From: Atherix ibis
Lineage: Eukaryota; Arthropoda; Insecta; Diptera; Athericidae
Assembly (NCBI GenBank): GCA_958298945.1
Contig: OY282605.1
Location: 122,818,267 to 122,882,266 of the forward strand
DNA: 64,000 nt
Reading direction: 5' to 3'
Shown: positions 13,270-25,600 of the stretch, piece by piece
How positions within the stretch are numbered: position 1 is the first letter of the stretch
Layout: every line of letters begins with the position of its first letter
Translations under genes and position numbers: made by a program
The notes under the pieces: model-generated
What the model was told of the DNA's origin: nothing
What the model saw: only the letters and a program-made list of their open reading frames with translations
The model's database searches: none

Positions 13270-14830
13270 TTAATTTGTAAGTTCAACAGGGTCTGCTGGA
13301 AAAAATTATTTTTATCTTAGCAATACTCAAAAAGTAAGAACAACGGAAAGGTCTAAAACTGATTTGTAAGTCCAAAATGATTTAACATAACTAATGGATT
13401 TTCTATACGCTTTAGAAAAAAAATTCTTTTGCAAAAATTTTGTTTTGTAGAATTAATCTAACGGTTAGTTTGAACTTCCCATTTTCGGTTTGTTAGTCCA
13501 AATGTGTTTTAATATAAATAATAATTTATGTATGAAAAATTATTTTAAGTGATAAAATAGGATTCTGCTAAAGAGCAAAATTAAAAAGATTTTAAACATT
13601 TCAAACTCATTTTGTAAGTCTAAATGGGTGCAAAAAAGAAAATGGGGTTTACAAAATAAATTTGTTTAAAGTCAATTTATTTTTTTGTTTGTGACAATAA
13701 CTGTGGAGAAGTCATTGTATCCGATTTGATGTCGTTAGAATTTTCTTATGAGGATATACAAAATATCGAATCTAAAGGATCGAGTTTTGCAAGAAGTGTC
13801 ATGGTGGTCATTTAAATGATATTATTTTCTATACCCAATGGCAGGATACGAGAAATATAATGAAATAAAATATTTTATAGAAATCTGAATTTTAAGTGTA
13901 TTTTATTTAATTGTACCTTCTGAGACACCAATTGGATAATTCCTTAGACTGAACATAAAAGTTGATTTGAACCTCCTTCATTTAGAGTGTAAGTCTAAAT
14001 GGGTCTTATAAAAGAAATGATTTATGTATTTGAGGTTTTTTTTTTTATAAAGTTACATACTAAAAATAAAAATTGTCTGTTCAAAAATGCATTCGAAGAT
14101 TAAATAGAATTTCGTATGATTAATTTGTAAGTCCAAATGGGTCTTAGAATTTTTTTTTTTATGAGCAAAATTTCTTTTTGGTGTTTCAGTGCCAAGAAAT
14201 ATGCTCAGGATTATTATTGATTATTGATAAAATGTTAAATTGGGTCTTAGATTAAGAAGCTATGTTTTATGGGCAAGCTTGTTCCAAACAAAGAAAAATT
14301 GATACTATAAAATAAATTAAAACGGGTTTTGAATTCGCTACGTTTAGTGTGTAAGTCCAAATGGGACCAAGAATATTATTGATTTTCGATGTTTAAGATT
14401 CTTTTGAAAAATGAAAATTGTCTGTTCAAAAATGCATTCGAAGATTGAATAGAATTTTCATATGATTTGTCCAAATGGGTCTTAGAATCTATTTTTTAAG
14501 CTCAAGATTTCTTTTTGGTGTTTAAGACCAAGAAATATGCCCAGGATTATTATTGATTATTTATAAATTGTTCAAATTGGGTCTTAGATCAAGAAGCTAT
14601 GTTTTATGGGCAAACTTCTTTCAAAAAAACAAAAAAATATGCCATAAAATAAATTAAAATGGATTTTGAACTTCTAACGCTTGGTGTTTATAAGTCCAAA
14701 TGGGCCCAAGAATATTATTGATCTTGTACGTGAAATATACTGTTGAGAAATAAAAAAGTTTCGATTAAAAAAGATCGAATAGAATTTTGTATATATAATT
14801 TGTTAGTCCAAGTGGGTCTTAATAAGATCA
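13270..14830. repeat. Degenerate repeat field with AAGTCCAAATGGGTCTTA
   Basis: The word AAGTCCAAATGGGTCTTA or a variant recurs throughout. A clearer tandem pair of about 340 bp begins near 14066 and 14416; both units contain CTGTTCAAAAATGCATTCGA, TTTCTTTTTGGTG and AAGAAGCTATGTTTTATGGG in the same order. The outer parts are more decayed. No coding function is seen. Confidence 0.75.
13797..13960 (+). mobile_element. 3' end relic of a DD34D transposon
   Basis: The words GTCATTTAAATGAT followed by AATCTGAATTTTAAGTGTATT recur. The first matches the stop region of the transposase relics at 46480-46800 and 62560-63110. The second matches 42145-42250 and 51198-51300. Only the tail of the element remains, lodged in the repeat field. 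Confidence 0.5.
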
Positions 14831-16541
14831 CAAATGATTTTTTTCGGTAAAATTCTGTTTCAGAACTGAAATTGTTCTATTAAAATTAAGTCTAATATGC
14901 GTAAGGTTTTTTTTCCTATTAAGGATATAATCTTTAAAATGGACTACAGCTTGCCTCCACCTCCTAATAATCAGTATTTCAATTTTTTTCTTCATAATTT
15001 AAATATTTTCTACTATCGAAAAAAAAAACCAACCGAACAAACTCATTTTTAAATAAAGCATAAAATATCGTGTGCAGATGTGTAAGATTTCAATAAATGT
15101 GCAATTTTGTAAAAAAATAATTTTAATATTTAAAAGTAAAGACGAACGAATAAACAACCCCAAAACTATCTGTCATTGACAATAAGGATCATATTACAAA
15201 ATGACTGGAGCCGATGATGTTCATACTTTTGTGAATGAAAAATTATCTTCAAATTTAGTATTTAAATTTTATTGCTTTAATGTTGGTTTAATGTCAGACA
15301 TTAACAGGTTCTACTGAACCTTAAATAGAAAATACAATAAAGGACTAATTATCAATTCGTTATTTTTTTCTAAAATGCAGTCTCTAAAATGACATAGCCC
15401 CAAAATTATTTGCTTCTTCTTTGCATTTAATTTTCGAAATTAATATTTCTATTCAATAAAAAATTTCTTAAATTAATCGAAAAAAATATTAACTTTTTGG
15501 TAAATTTTTAATAGGCAAAACCGCTTAAATTTATTTAAAAATTAATTGAATTTAATCTGAAGAAAAAACCACTTGAATCCAAGTAGTTAGCTACTGTTTA
15601 AATTTTATTGAATTCGAATCGCTTATCTCGACAGTTAATAGAAATTCGTTATTTCTATGAGTTTATTAATAATTTCTAACTACTGACTATCGACACCATT
15701 GACTATCTATCGGTTGTTATCATTGAAAGAAAGGTCATCATTTTTATTTTTATGAGGTGATGAACAAATTACATTTTTGAAAATTGATAAAGTCGAAATG
15801 ATTTTCTAATTTAACAACGAAAAATTGTCTTTTAATTTTTTTTCCTATAATTTGTAATAATATAAGTAAAAATTGCTTAATTTCTTTTTAGAAAAGAAAG
15901 AAAAATCAATAAAAATTACTGATAATAGTCGAATGGAAGTGATTATATTCCGAGTTGTCTCTCTGGTATTTATGAAATAATCCGTTGAGCTTTCGTCGCG
16001 TCATGGGCGGATTTGTTGGGAAATGTTTCACCAAAACAGAAAAAAATAAGTCGAAATTCAAATTGCTTGCTGTGACATTAGATCATTCAGAATTTCTTCG
16101 GTTGATGACCGATGACCTTTTGGATAAGTGCGACTTTCAATTGAGTTCGGGCCGATTTTGTTATTCAAATTTCTTTTTAGCTCGATTAGCATTGCTAGCC
16201 AAATGATATCATCTGTGCTGAAAGTTTATATTTTTTACTCCTCCAACAATAGTCAAGACGTATGGGTATTTTTCCGTACTGGCCCAGCCAGCTGCACTCC
16301 ACACGAAAGTGTTCTCAACCAGTTTTTAATGACTTTAAAAAGTTTTCAGTTCCTATTCAACTTTTTTCGTATTCATCCACTTAGAATTTATTGAAATAAA
16401 TTCATCTTCTTATCGTCAATCTTTTATAATTTTTTCATCCAATTATTGTGAATAATAATACTAATCACAATTGTAATAATAATAATAGTAATAATGCCAG
16501 TTTAATTGTAATTGAAAATGTTTATATTTTTCCTGTTTCAG
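14831..16541. other. Non-coding upstream of the canoe start exon
   Basis: No gene is supported. The stretch ends in a clear polypyrimidine tract and CAG acceptor (16539-16541), so at least its 3' part is intron lying between an unseen 5' non-coding exon and the start exon. The frames at 15985-16394 lack any known domain. Confidence 0.55.
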
Positions 16542-16560
16542 ATTAAAAAGAAGTGCAACA

Positions 16561-16671
16561 ATGTCTTCGTCAACTGATAAGAGGATGCTTGACCGAGAAG
16601 CGGTGCGATCTGTTATCCAACAATGGAACGCTAATCGATTGGATCTATTTGCACTTTCAGAACCTGACGAA
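16561..16671 (+). CDS. cno: canoe exon with start codon
   Basis: The exon runs from an acceptor CAG at 16539-16541, through 19 untranslated bases, to the ATG at 16561. It encodes 37 residues beginning MSSSTDKRMLDREAV and ending LFALSEPDE, the conserved afadin N-terminus that precedes RA domain 1. The donor is GTAGGC at 16672, phase 0. The start is chosen because the conserved DREAV-WNANRLDLF block follows it directly and no upstream in-frame ATG continues the homology. Confidence 0.95.
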
Positions 16672-19600
16672 GTAGGCTTTTTCTTTCTTAAATTATCTAT
16701 TAACATTTTTAAATTAAAAGTTTTATTTTCAATAAAAATTTATCCTGTTTTGTAAGATTTGAAGAAGAAAAAAACTAATAAAAAAATAATGCTCTTTTTT
16801 GTAGAATCTCCTCTTTCACGGAGTGATGAGATTTTATTTCCAAGACGCTGGTCAAAAGGTTGCAACAAAATGCATACGCGTTGCATCAGATGCAACTGTT
16901 TCAGATGTTATAGGTAAATAGTTTTATTATTTTCTTATCTTAGAATTAAGTTAAAAATTTGAAAAAGTATTTATAGATTTAAATAAAAAAAAAATGCCTA
17001 TCAATGGAAGAATAAATACGATTAAAATTTTTTTTGTGGGAGTATATTCTTTATATATAAAAAAATAATGAGTAAAGTTTTCCCATAATTAAAATTTCTA
17101 AAAACAATTTAATGTAAAATAATTTTAAATTACCTTAATTATTTAAAAAAAAAAAAATAAAATTTTTCCAATAAAATTTGAAAAAAAATTATGATTTTTT
17201 ATGTTTTACCGAAAACCTATGATTTTCTTTAAAAGTTTTCGGTAATTATTTTCAGTAAAAGTTTTTGGTAAATATTTTCAATTAAAATGTTGGGAAAAAA
17301 TTTCCAGTGTCAAATTTTTGGTAAAAATTGTCGGTAAAAATTTTCTGGTAAAACGTTCAGTAAAAAATTTCATTAAAAGTTTTCGGTAAAAATTTGCAGT
17401 AAAAATTTCCCCCAAAACATTCAAAATGTTCAGTCAACATTTTCTCCTGAAACGTTCAGGAAAAATTTTCTGGTAACAATTCTCGTTAAAAATTTTCAGT
17501 AAAAATTGTCGGTAAAAATTTTTAGTAAAAATTTTCAGTAAAAATGTTTGGGCAAAATTTTCAATAAAAATTTCCGTAACGTTTTTCTGGTTAAAATTTT
17601 CAGTAAAAATTTTCAATAAAATTTTTCCAATAAAATTTGAAAAAAAAAATTTTTCTTAAAAATTTTCAGTAAACATTTTCGGTAAAAGTTTTCGGTAAAT
17701 ATTTTCAATTAAAATGTTGGGGAAAAATTTCCAGTATAAAATTTTTGGTAAAAATTGTCGTTAAAAATTTTCTGGTAAAAACGTTCAGTAAAAATTTTCA
17801 TTAAAAGTTTTTGGTTAAATTTGCAGTAAAAATTCTCGGTAAAACTTTTCAGTAAAAATTTTCGGGTAAAATTTTCTGGTAAAATTGTCCGTAAAAATGT
17901 TCTGGTAAAATTTTGCGTAAAAATTTTTTGGTAAAATTTTCAGTGAAAATTTTCTGGTAAAATTTTGCATAAAAATTTTCTGTGGATTTTTTTACTCAAG
18001 CCATTTTTGTGTATGAGTTCTAAAATATACTCTTGATTATATTCGTCGTTTTCTGTGTCTTTTTACATTATTTTTCACACATTTAACTTTAAGAATTAAA
18101 CTTAAACTGAATAGTTTTAGAGAAAAAGAGGTCAGATCCCACTTTTCTTGGGTGGTCTCAATCAGGCATTTTCAGTTGTTAGCCTTTCAACTTTTCGAGA
18201 AAATATTTACTCTTTCGGTCATGGAAATGTTTTGGAAACTGCAGTCAGTGAATATCTATCAAAACTTAGAAGATTGATTATAGGAAAACTGTAAATGCAC
18301 TTTTATATAAGAAAAAAAAACATTTTGAGAATTACTAATTTTCCTAAATAATTTTTTTTTAAATTGATTTAATTTATTTTTCTATTTTTCCAATTTGGCT
18401 AGACACACTTATAGAGAAATTTCGTCCTGATATGAGGATGCTTTCGCTGCCAAATTATGCACTGTACGAAGTCCATTCGAATCACGAGGAAAGAAAACTT
18501 AATCCGGACGAGAAGCCACTGCTAGTGCAGCTGAACTGGCACATAGACGATCGCGAGGGCCGATTTCTGCTGCGCAATGTCGACCAGAAAACAAATGTAA
18601 GCCGGCAATCCGTATTTTCCAGTTCATTTTTCTGTTGTGCATATTGCCTAGAAATAATCAATAGTGTGGTGTCTGGAAATGTTGCCTTATCATATCATAT
18701 TGGATATTGTTTGACGCAATTTGATCGATTTTGTTTTCGTTTTTGCAGACCTTGGAATCAACAGATACGAATTTCAAGAGGAAATTGTCGAAGCGCGAGA
18801 AGAAAGAACAGAAGAAAAAGGAGAAATTAGCAAAATTGAATTCGGCAGGCGACAATATCAGCAACAGTGGGAATGGGGATAACCATGTGGCGGAGAAATT
18901 ATATACCGAGCTTCCGGACACATCGTTCACGCGTTCAATATCGAATCCAGAAGCTGTGATGCGAAGGAGGCGGCAACAGAAGCTCGAAAAAAAATTGCAA
19001 CAGTTTCGATCGAAAGACGGTGGTCCAGATACGGGTAGGCATCTTTGTTATTCTGAAGGATTAGTTTACACTGTAACTGATATAAAATCCCAATCGAATC
19101 GTATTTATTAAGGTGGAACGTTAAAAATTTACGGCGAGAGCTTGTGTCGTGACGTACCGTACAAAACGTTATTGCTGTCCATACGGGATTGTGCACAGGC
19201 GGTAGTTCGTGAAATGTTATCCAAATACGGTTTAGATAAGGCAGATCCACTGCATTATTGTTTAGTTCAGGTAATATGAGATTAACAAAATAATAATCCG
19301 ATAACAAAGAAGTTTTTTGCTTGGTTTTTTTTTTGGTCATACCATCGAAGAGAGTGTTGGTGGGTGCCTTTAGAAAAAAAAACTTTTTTTTTGGATTTTT
19401 ATTTTTCTTTTTCATATAAAATCATTTAGAAAAAAGTACTTGAGATAATTTGTATTTTTTTCTTCTTCTTTTTCTGCCATTTATACGATAACAGGTTAAT
19501 AGTGACGGTACAGAGTATATTCTTGATGACGATGAGTGTCCACTTTCAATTCTAATGAATCATCCAACATCGAGAGGTAAATTATTATTTATTTATAAAT

Positions 19601-22600
19601 TCCAAAAACCTTTAAACTGTGAAAACAAAAAAAAAACGAAAATAATTGGCGCAAATTTGCTGTGATAACGACTTTTTGTTGGTGAATTATTTTATTCGGT
19701 GTTGGTGGGTGGCGTTTTTTTTAATTGGTTTGAAAATTTCTTCTGAAATTGAGATTTTTCCTATTGTTCCTTTTGATAGATAGTCAAAAAATAAATTTTT
19801 AAACACATTGTAAAGTGAGTTAGAAAATGTTAAAAATTTAAAATTAACGGAAAAATACAATTGGTCAAAAACGTTTTTTTGTACACACAAAATGAATGTT
19901 TTTTGTTAAAAATACTTAATTTTTTAGTGTTTTTATGTTTATTTATTTAAAAAAAAATAATCCTAAAAGTAGAGAATTTTCACTTAATTCTTTTAAGTTA
20001 ATTTTCGTTAGGAAACTTTTCTTAAATTTGGGTAATAACAGAAGCGACAATTTCTACTGTCCTAAATTGATAGAAAACTGATAATTTGTCCCAAAAATTT
20101 TCGGAATAAATTAGATTTTGTTTAAAGTCAACTCAATTTTTTCTTTCCTTAGTTTGTTGGGTATTATTTCAAGTGGTTCTAAAATGTGATTTGTAGGCAA
20201 GAAGATGTCCTAAACCCGGCCATGTTTGGATCTTTTTCGTAAACCTAGTCGATATCGCCATGCCAGAGGGTTGTCACTCTGTAGTTGTCACTGTTAAAAT
20301 TTTTAAAATCCTATGGAAGTGCACAAAATTTTAACGATGGACGACAACGACAAACGATTTTATCGTCAAATTAGACCTCGTTTCTGTAGTATTGACGCAC
20401 ATTTTAGTGGTTTTTTTAAATATGGCGGCATTCTTGAAATTGAAATCAAAGGCAATATAATTGCATATGTCAGCTTGAGTGAACTTAAAAAAATGAATAC
20501 AAAAATATCTTAGATTATAGAAGAGCTGAATAATCCTCTTCACAAAAGTTTTGTTCAAATTTGTTCGACAATTAATTCGTAAGAACGCACACACTTCGTA
20601 TTCGAAAATAAAAACATCCTATTTACTGTCGTGAGAAATAAAACTATTTATGCAAATGTATTAATTTATACTTGTTCGTAAATTATATATAATTTAATAA
20701 AACCGCACTTAAACTTTCACTCCGCGATAAATATCCAAATGTAAACAAAAGTATGCACGCATTTCGATATGCTACCAAATAAATGTTGCCTTCTGGACTA
20801 AGTGAGTTCAAATGAATATTAATTATGTTTTTGGAATTCAATAAAGTTCTACTATAACGAAAACTAGATGTCAGTAGGTGTCATGTCTACATAAAAAAAT
20901 CTACACAAATGTATGCAAGTAGTACGATTTATCGCCGCTTTTGCAATAATTCAGATTAAAGAATACCTGGGATAGGCCCCCATACATCAGATTTTCTTAT
21001 ACATCTATCCATGTATTCTTTAATCTAAGTAAAATATAAATAATAAACTGATCAGATTGAGTAATTTATTGAATACGGCGATTCAACAACGACGTCGTTG
21101 TCGTCGGAATTTTGTTCTTAGCTTGAAGTGAAGTAATATTGTTTAGCCAGTAACAAGACGTAAGGTCTTGGTATAACCAGATTGCCATCTAGGACATCTC
21201 CATACTATACTGAACTGTAGTGGGCCACTAAAACGGCAACTTATTTTCACAGTTTTTTTGCAGTCCTTGTTGCTATTCGTAGTTGCTCCAGGATTCCAGT
21301 GCAAGAAAATTTCCGATATAGCCGATCCCCAAGCCAGTCTACTCAACTATTTACAATTTCTTAATACTGGGCACGAAAATTGCTTAGCATTTTGATTGAA
21401 CACACAATTAACCTTTTAAAATCCTTTCACATCAAATTTGTCGATTCTTTGGAGTTTGGCTAATTTTTAAGTACATACTCGGGACCCACCTCTCCGTAAT
21501 CCATTTACGTTCTTTTCTAGTCCTCTTTTCAATCTTTTCAAGACAAATAATTTACGTTATGAAATCTAATTTAAATGTCGTCTTTCACAATACTAGTACT
21601 GCCATAATTCTCAAATGGAAAAATTTCCTACTTCCATACGCTTTTAGACGCCAAATGACCTCAAAGTTGTCTAAGGGACTTTCGTAGTAAAAAAAAAAAA
21701 TCGAAAATTGTCTAGGGTTCAAAAATCTCACTTTTCTATTCAAATATGTAAACAAAATATTTTAATTTTATATTTCTAATCTGGCAACACTATTAGAAAA
21801 AAATTTATAATTATAATCTGGCAACACTGTCAATATTTTTTTGTAATTTTATGATATTCTTCAATTAAAAAGAACAAGTTCTATATTAAAATTGCTCCTC
21901 CACCCCTCCTGTATTATCTCGATTATTTTCGATATGGCAATAATTTTATTTTTATATTTATAAAAAAAAAAATTGCCCTATCCTTACCTAATTTCCTTTG
22001 AAATGGAAATGGAACACTCCCTGTTTGAGAAAAATAAACCTCCACCAAAGCACGTGCATATAATTTAACTTCAGAATAGTTACAAAAATTTTCGGAATAA
22101 ATTCAGATAGGCTCAAATTTCAAGTAAATAATTTATAGACTCCTGCAGCTGGTGTTGTTTCCCATAACATACATCCTGCGTACATACGAGAAAAAAAAAG
22201 TTCTATAATGATTATCTGTACATTCGTTTATTGTATCATTAAATTTATATTAGAGAATGTGTGTAGATCAAATATATATAATAGCTGAAAAGAAATGACG
22301 ATTAATTTTTCTATAATCCAAATAAAATTGCCGATTAACTTTATAATGTAATTTTCTAAATTTCCAAAAATTCTATTCGATATGATTAGGTGTGTAGGTG
22401 ATGAAATAAAACAGTTCATTTACATCAGCGTTTAGTGCTAGACTAATTTTTTTTAATAGAAACTTTTGCACTTTATTAACACGTGCTGAAATTGTGCTGA
22501 TTGCCGTTCTAATCACGTACTATTATTGCAGGATTTTGGCATAAAATGTTTGTGGATAATTTTGTACAATTTATTTATTGTTCGTATTATTGCGAAAGGT

Positions 22601-25600
22601 GGAAAGTCAATAATTGAAAAATTAAAAGCGAAAATTGGTAGAGTTTCCATTAAACGACAGTTAAAGTAAGTCGGTTGATTTAATTTTTTGTAAATTTTTA
22701 ATAAGCAATAATTTATCGGATTTTATGGGGGAAATTTCACTTGATTTGCTCATTTTTGTATTTGAAAAATTCACATTTAAATCATATTTGTTAAAAAAAA
22801 ACAATATTTTTTATCGAATTTTTACTAAAAAAAAAATAATGTTTGTTGAATTAGGGTGAGCCCAATAAAATTATTTGAATTTTGCATAAATAAGTTCAGG
22901 CAAATAATACTTACAAGTAGGGTTTGTGAAATGATTTCAATTAAATAAACCTTCGCTGAATTATGTTGTTGAGGTGAACAGTATTCAAATTTTAAGGATT
23001 GTTTTCTACAGAAAAAAAAATTTGCTGATTAGATTTCAACTGAAAAATGAACCTTTTTGTTAGTTAAAATTATCCTGTGCTGTGCATTGTTTTTTGTGTC
23101 GAAAAAAAAACATTTGCTGAATTGATTGAAGCAAATAATATTTCAATTTTAATAAAAATAATAAAACAATTATTGGCTGAATACGATAAAGGCAAAGTAA
23201 TTTAATATTTTGAATGGTGTTTTTTTATAAGCAAACACTTGCTGAATTGTATTTATTTTTTTAGAATATTTTTTTACAGAATACAATTCAGCAAATATAG
23301 TAATCTTTTTCATTTGACAATGCGACGTTTTGTTGACGGATTTTTTGTGTTAAAAACAAAAACATTCGCTGAATAGGGTTTAGACAAGCAATATTTTCAT
23401 TTTTTTTGTTGCCAAAAATATTAAATAAATAAATACGATGCACGTGAAAAAATTTTATATGTTGTACAGTTTTTTTTTTGGGGGGTTGATCAATCTGAAT
23501 TGCATTCTTTAGGTGAGTAATATTTAAATTTTTTTCTACAGAAAAATATCAGTTGAATAGAATTCAGCTGTAAAAAATACCATTTTTTTTGTCCTTAAAA
23601 ATATTCAGTGGTGCTTACGGTTGCCTTTCTGAAACAATTCAGTACTTTAGAAAAATTAATATTTCGGTTTTTGTGAAACATTTTCGACAGAAAAACGTTC
23701 GCTTAATAGAATTCAGCTTAAACCAGTAATATTTATTATTACTTAAAAAATGTGAGTTACATAAAACAACTTTAGATGACTAGGGTTCAAACAAAAAATA
23801 TTTTAATTTTTTTGGTGAAAAATATTGGCTGAATACGATATAAATGAAGAAATTCAATATTTTGTGTGGTGTTTTATATTTTTCCAACAGAAAATATTCG
23901 CTGAGTTATATTTAAATTTTGTGGAATATTAGCCAACAGAAAATTATCGCTGAATACAATTCAGCTATATGAATACTCTTTTTTTTCTACTTTAAAATAT
24001 GTACTGAATCGCACTGTTTTTTGCGTCAAAAAATAACATTTGCTGAATAGGATTGCGACAAACAATATTTTATTTTTTATATTTTTTGTTAAAAATATTG
24101 GCTGAGTACGAGAAAAGCGAAGTTTTTTTTCTGCGTTGTTTATAGAAACAATATTTAGGTTTTCTGAAATACTTTCTTAAAAAAATTACCTGAATAGAAT
24201 TCAAACAGAAAATGTTTAAATTTTTTCGTTCAAAAATATTGGCTGAATACGATATAGATGAAGAAATGCAATATTTTCTGTGGTGTTTTTTTAAGAAAAC
24301 ATTTGCTGAATTGTATCGTTTAATTGTGTAATATTTAAATTTTGTGGAACATTTTCCACAGAAAAAATTCCCTCAATACAATTCAGCTAAAGAAATACTC
24401 TTCTTTTTCTACTTTATAATATTTACTGCCGCGCACTGTTTTTCATGTCAAAAAATAACATTCGCTGAATAGGAATTCATATAGAGTACGAGAAAGGCGA
24501 AGAAGTTTTATTTTGTGTTATTTAATTACATAAAAAAACATTAAAAATAGTTAATTACATAAAACACATTAGCTGAATGGAGTTCACACAAATAATATTT
24601 AAATTTTTTTGTCAAAAATATTGGCTGAATACGATAAAAGTGAAATTTTTTTATTTTTATAATATATGATGTTCACTGTTTTTTTTTTTTTTTTGACAAA
24701 AAAATAGAAAAACATTCGCTGAATAGGGACAGAATATTTTTTTTTTGTATAATAATATTTATCAGTTTTAAGATATGTTGTAGAGAAGAACATTTGCTGA
24801 ATATTTAGGCAAGAAGATAATTTTTATATATTTTTTAATTAAAAGAACGAAAGATTAAGTATACTAAATTGCACTGTTTTATTAAACAGTGCAATTTAGT
24901 ATACTTAATCTTTTTTATTTTTATTTTATTAAAAAAAACATTTGCTGAATTGATTCATTCAATAAATATTTAGTATTTTTTTTACATACAGCATATTGGC
25001 TGAATACGATTAAGGCTGAATTCTAAGTAAACATCCGTTGAACTGTGCTATTTATACGAATAATATCAAGGGTTTCTGTAATAGTTTCTACTGCAAAATA
25101 TTAGCTGAATACAATTTCTGTAGAATTTTAGCCACATTCGATTTGAATTTTAATAAATGATAAAATTTGAAATTTTATTATATTCTGAAATTTAAGTAGC
25201 TTAATTAGAATCGGAAAAACAAATATTTGGAATTGTTAATATTACCATTTTTATGGGTGATTAAACAGCATTTGGCGTTGTAAAAGGTGTTTTTCTTTTA
25301 TTCGAATGGAAAATGATTTTTTATTTTAATAATTTTAATTCAGAATAAATTTTTGTATTGACCTTTTTACTATTAGAGTACATTAAACCAGTTTATTTTA
25401 ATCTAGTAGTAATAAATGATGGGTTTAACTTACAAATTTGAAATTCTTTCAAAAAATATGGAAAATTTAATTAATTTTCCTAAACGTAGTACGGATTATA
25501 TAGAAATAATAAAATGGATTTTAAGGTTTATTGTCTTTGTATATACAATAGTCTCTGGGTTAAAGAATTTCTTCATAAATTTATTTTCCAATTTAATATC

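Noticed and set aside
18597..18748. Open continuation of exon 3 through intron 3
   Set aside because: Clear GT-AG borders and family homology resume only at 18749. The intron length is not a multiple of three, so the continuation shifts frame and loses homology.
18658..19415. Minus-strand frames opposite canoe exons 4 and 5
   Set aside because: They are shadows of the coding exons, with no homology of their own.
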